Positions 6,056 to 6,818 of a stretch of DNA of 6,818 bases are shown piece by piece. Where the stretch lies: the NCBI GenBank assembly GCA_029262975.1, contig JAJCYJ010000890.1:1-6818 (forward strand). Direction: 5' to 3'. The notes under the pieces were generated by a model that was given only the letters and a program-made list of their open reading frames with translations, did not search any database and was not told the origin of the DNA. Position 1 is the stretch's first letter, and the number at the start of each line of letters is the position of its first letter. The translations under genes were made by a program, and so were the position numbers. Origin of the DNA: Saprospiraceae bacterium (lineage in GTDB: Bacteria; Bacteroidota; Bacteroidia; Chitinophagales; Saprospiraceae).

Positions 6056-6135
6056 TCAAAAGGTTAGATGCTGCCAAATTATTAGAGTCTCACTCAAAGG
6101 TTATACGGGTAGAAGAATATCTGACAGCACTCAAA
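6056..6135. promoter_or_regulatory. TCAAA-type direct repeats about 37 bp apart upstream of the regulator gene
   Basis: TCAAAAGGTTA (6056-6066) and TCAAAGGTTA (6094-6103) share AAAGGTTA at an offset of exactly 37 bp. A third, shorter copy (CACTCAAA at 6128-6135) repeats the CACTCAAA at 6091-6098, again 37 bp on. These same-orientation repeats lie 20-100 bp upstream of the AraC-type gene's ATG. AraC-family proteins bind direct repeats, so autoregulation is a reasonable guess. The matches are only 8 bp and could be chance. On the minus strand the copies read TAACC-TTTG, close to but not matching the Bacteroidota -7 consensus TAnnTTTG. The rest of the 265-bp spacer (6136-6302) is very A/T-rich and shows nothing firmer than a 6-bp inverted repeat, ATCTAT/ATAGAT, at 6199-6219. 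Confidence 0.25.
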
Positions 6136-6302
6136 AATCGAGAAAAGCTTTGTTTATTACTAAATTGTAACATTATGTTCATTCATTATTTTGAAATTAT
6201 CTATATCGTTAAAATAGATCATAGTTTCTCCATTTGTTTTATTAACCATCCGAATTAATATAAATCAGAGCCGAAAAATATGCTTCGTAATAATCAAATA
6301 CA

Positions 6303-6818
6303 ATGAATCAGGCGGGCACACATGAAGGAAAATTTGATGAATCATTGTCGCAGATGTATAATGATGTATCGGACACTGAATATTATTCTATGTTTTTCGA
6401 TTCAATCTTTCATTATCTAAGGAAAGAACAAATAGAAGAAAAAAGTCATCTTGATCTGGGTAGTGGCAATGGCAATTTATCTGGAGAATTTATCAAGAGA
6501 AAAGTTCGAACATCAATGGGCCTCGATATTAGTGAGGAACAAATAAACGAGGCGAAGCTGAGATTTTCGACTGATATAACCCGCTTCCAAATACAGGATA
6601 TTTATATGCCTTTTGACCTGAACAGAAGCTTCGATATAGTCACCTGTATTTATGCATTACATTTCGCTATAGATTATAAAATGCTCGTAGATGCATGTGC
6701 CAATATTTATAATCACCTTGAAAATGAAGGGGTTGCCGTTGTCTTAGACATCACACATGATTATGTCTATAGTCGGGATTTAATGGCGGAATTGAAAAAA
6801 ATCACTATGTATGAATAC
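6303..6818 (+). CDS. SAM-dependent class I methyltransferase, N-terminal part
   Basis: An open frame of 172 codons starts at ATG 6303-6305 and leaves the window at the right edge without a stop. After an N-terminal helical region (YNDVSDTEYYSMFFDSIFHYL, split about 19-39) comes motif I, LDLGSGNGNLS at 50-60, the glycine-rich loop that holds S-adenosylmethionine. GLDISEEQI (73-81) is motif II, whose acidic residue Asp75 would contact the ribose. FQIQDIY (95-101) is the adenine-side loop, FDIVTCIYALHF (110-121) motif IV, and LENEGVAVVLDI (139-150) motif VI. This is the standard Rossmann-fold order of small-molecule methyltransferases. Nothing visible identifies the acceptor; the substrate-binding C-terminal part is outside the window. 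An alternative start at Met18 is possible, but the first ATG gives a normal length ahead of motif I. It is divergent from the AraC-type regulator, so it might be controlled by it. Confidence 0.85.
   Translation, partial: MNQAGTHEGKFDESLSQMYNDVSDTEYYSMFFDSIFHYLRKEQIEEKSHLDLGSGNGNLSGEFIKRKVRTSMGLDISEEQINEAKLRFSTDITRFQIQDIYMPFDLNRSFDIVTCIYALHFAIDYKMLVDACANIYNHLENEGVAVVLDITHDYVYSRDLMAELKKITMYEY

Noticed and set aside
6042..6170. 42-residue basic frame on the plus strand starting MEKRFQKVRC, 4 bp from the regulator start
   Set aside because: There is no Shine-Dalgarno sequence, no recognisable domain, and it competes with another open frame over the same bases; a short chance frame is more likely.
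6235..6265. Possible promoter TTTG followed 19 bp later by TAATATAA upstream of the methyltransferase gene
   Set aside because: The second element matches only the TA of the Bacteroidota TAnnTTTG -7 box, too little to call in such A/T-rich DNA.

Overview
The window looks like a chromosomal stretch from a Bacteroidota bacterium, probably free-living and possibly marine. Four things point that way: low G+C by eye; almost no Shine-Dalgarno sequences before the starts; a regulator with seven membrane helices fused to an AraC DNA-binding domain, an architecture typical of this phylum; and a lipoprotein with an acidic stretch after the lipobox cysteine that resembles the Bacteroidota surface-export signal. 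No 16S or other phylogenetic marker is present, so this is inference. No insertion sequence, tRNA, rRNA, CRISPR array or phage gene was seen.

Layout from left to right. Positions 1-107 (minus) hold the N-terminus of a gene that leaves the window, probably of the pyridoxamine-phosphate-oxidase-like fold. It is divergent from 164-805 (plus), a VTT/TVP38-type membrane protein. That gene runs tail-to-tail into a minus-strand pair: a Tat-exported ankyrin-repeat protein (1259-2122) followed 26 bp later by a GNAT acetyltransferase (786-1232), whose 3' end overlaps the VTT gene by 20 bp. A 282-bp divergent spacer (2123-2404) carries a clean 21-bp inverted repeat and leads to a plus-strand S1-type sulfatase (2405-3799). 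The sulfatase faces a second minus-strand pair: a 7TM-AraC regulator (4958-6037) followed 101 bp later by an NHL-type beta-propeller lipoprotein (3900-4856). After a 265-bp divergent spacer, the 5' part of a SAM-dependent methyltransferase (6303 onward) runs off the right edge.

How the genes may work together. Several products act outside the cytoplasm: the sulfatase (probable lipoprotein), the propeller lipoprotein (probably surface-exposed) and the Tat-exported ankyrin protein. A membrane-embedded AraC regulator lies directly upstream of the propeller gene on the same strand. This suits an envelope- or environment-facing region, but there is no SusC/SusD pair, glycoside hydrolase or sulfatase-maturing enzyme in view, so it is not a recognisable polysaccharide-utilisation locus. 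Most transcription units look like independent one- or two-gene units. I did not find a convincing new multi-gene system. The most unusual points are the Tat-exported ankyrin protein with an unassigned C-terminal domain, the sulfatase's departure from the usual GKWH active-site motif, the regulator/propeller pairing, and the five-codon mini-ORF that abuts the GTG start of the acetyltransferase.
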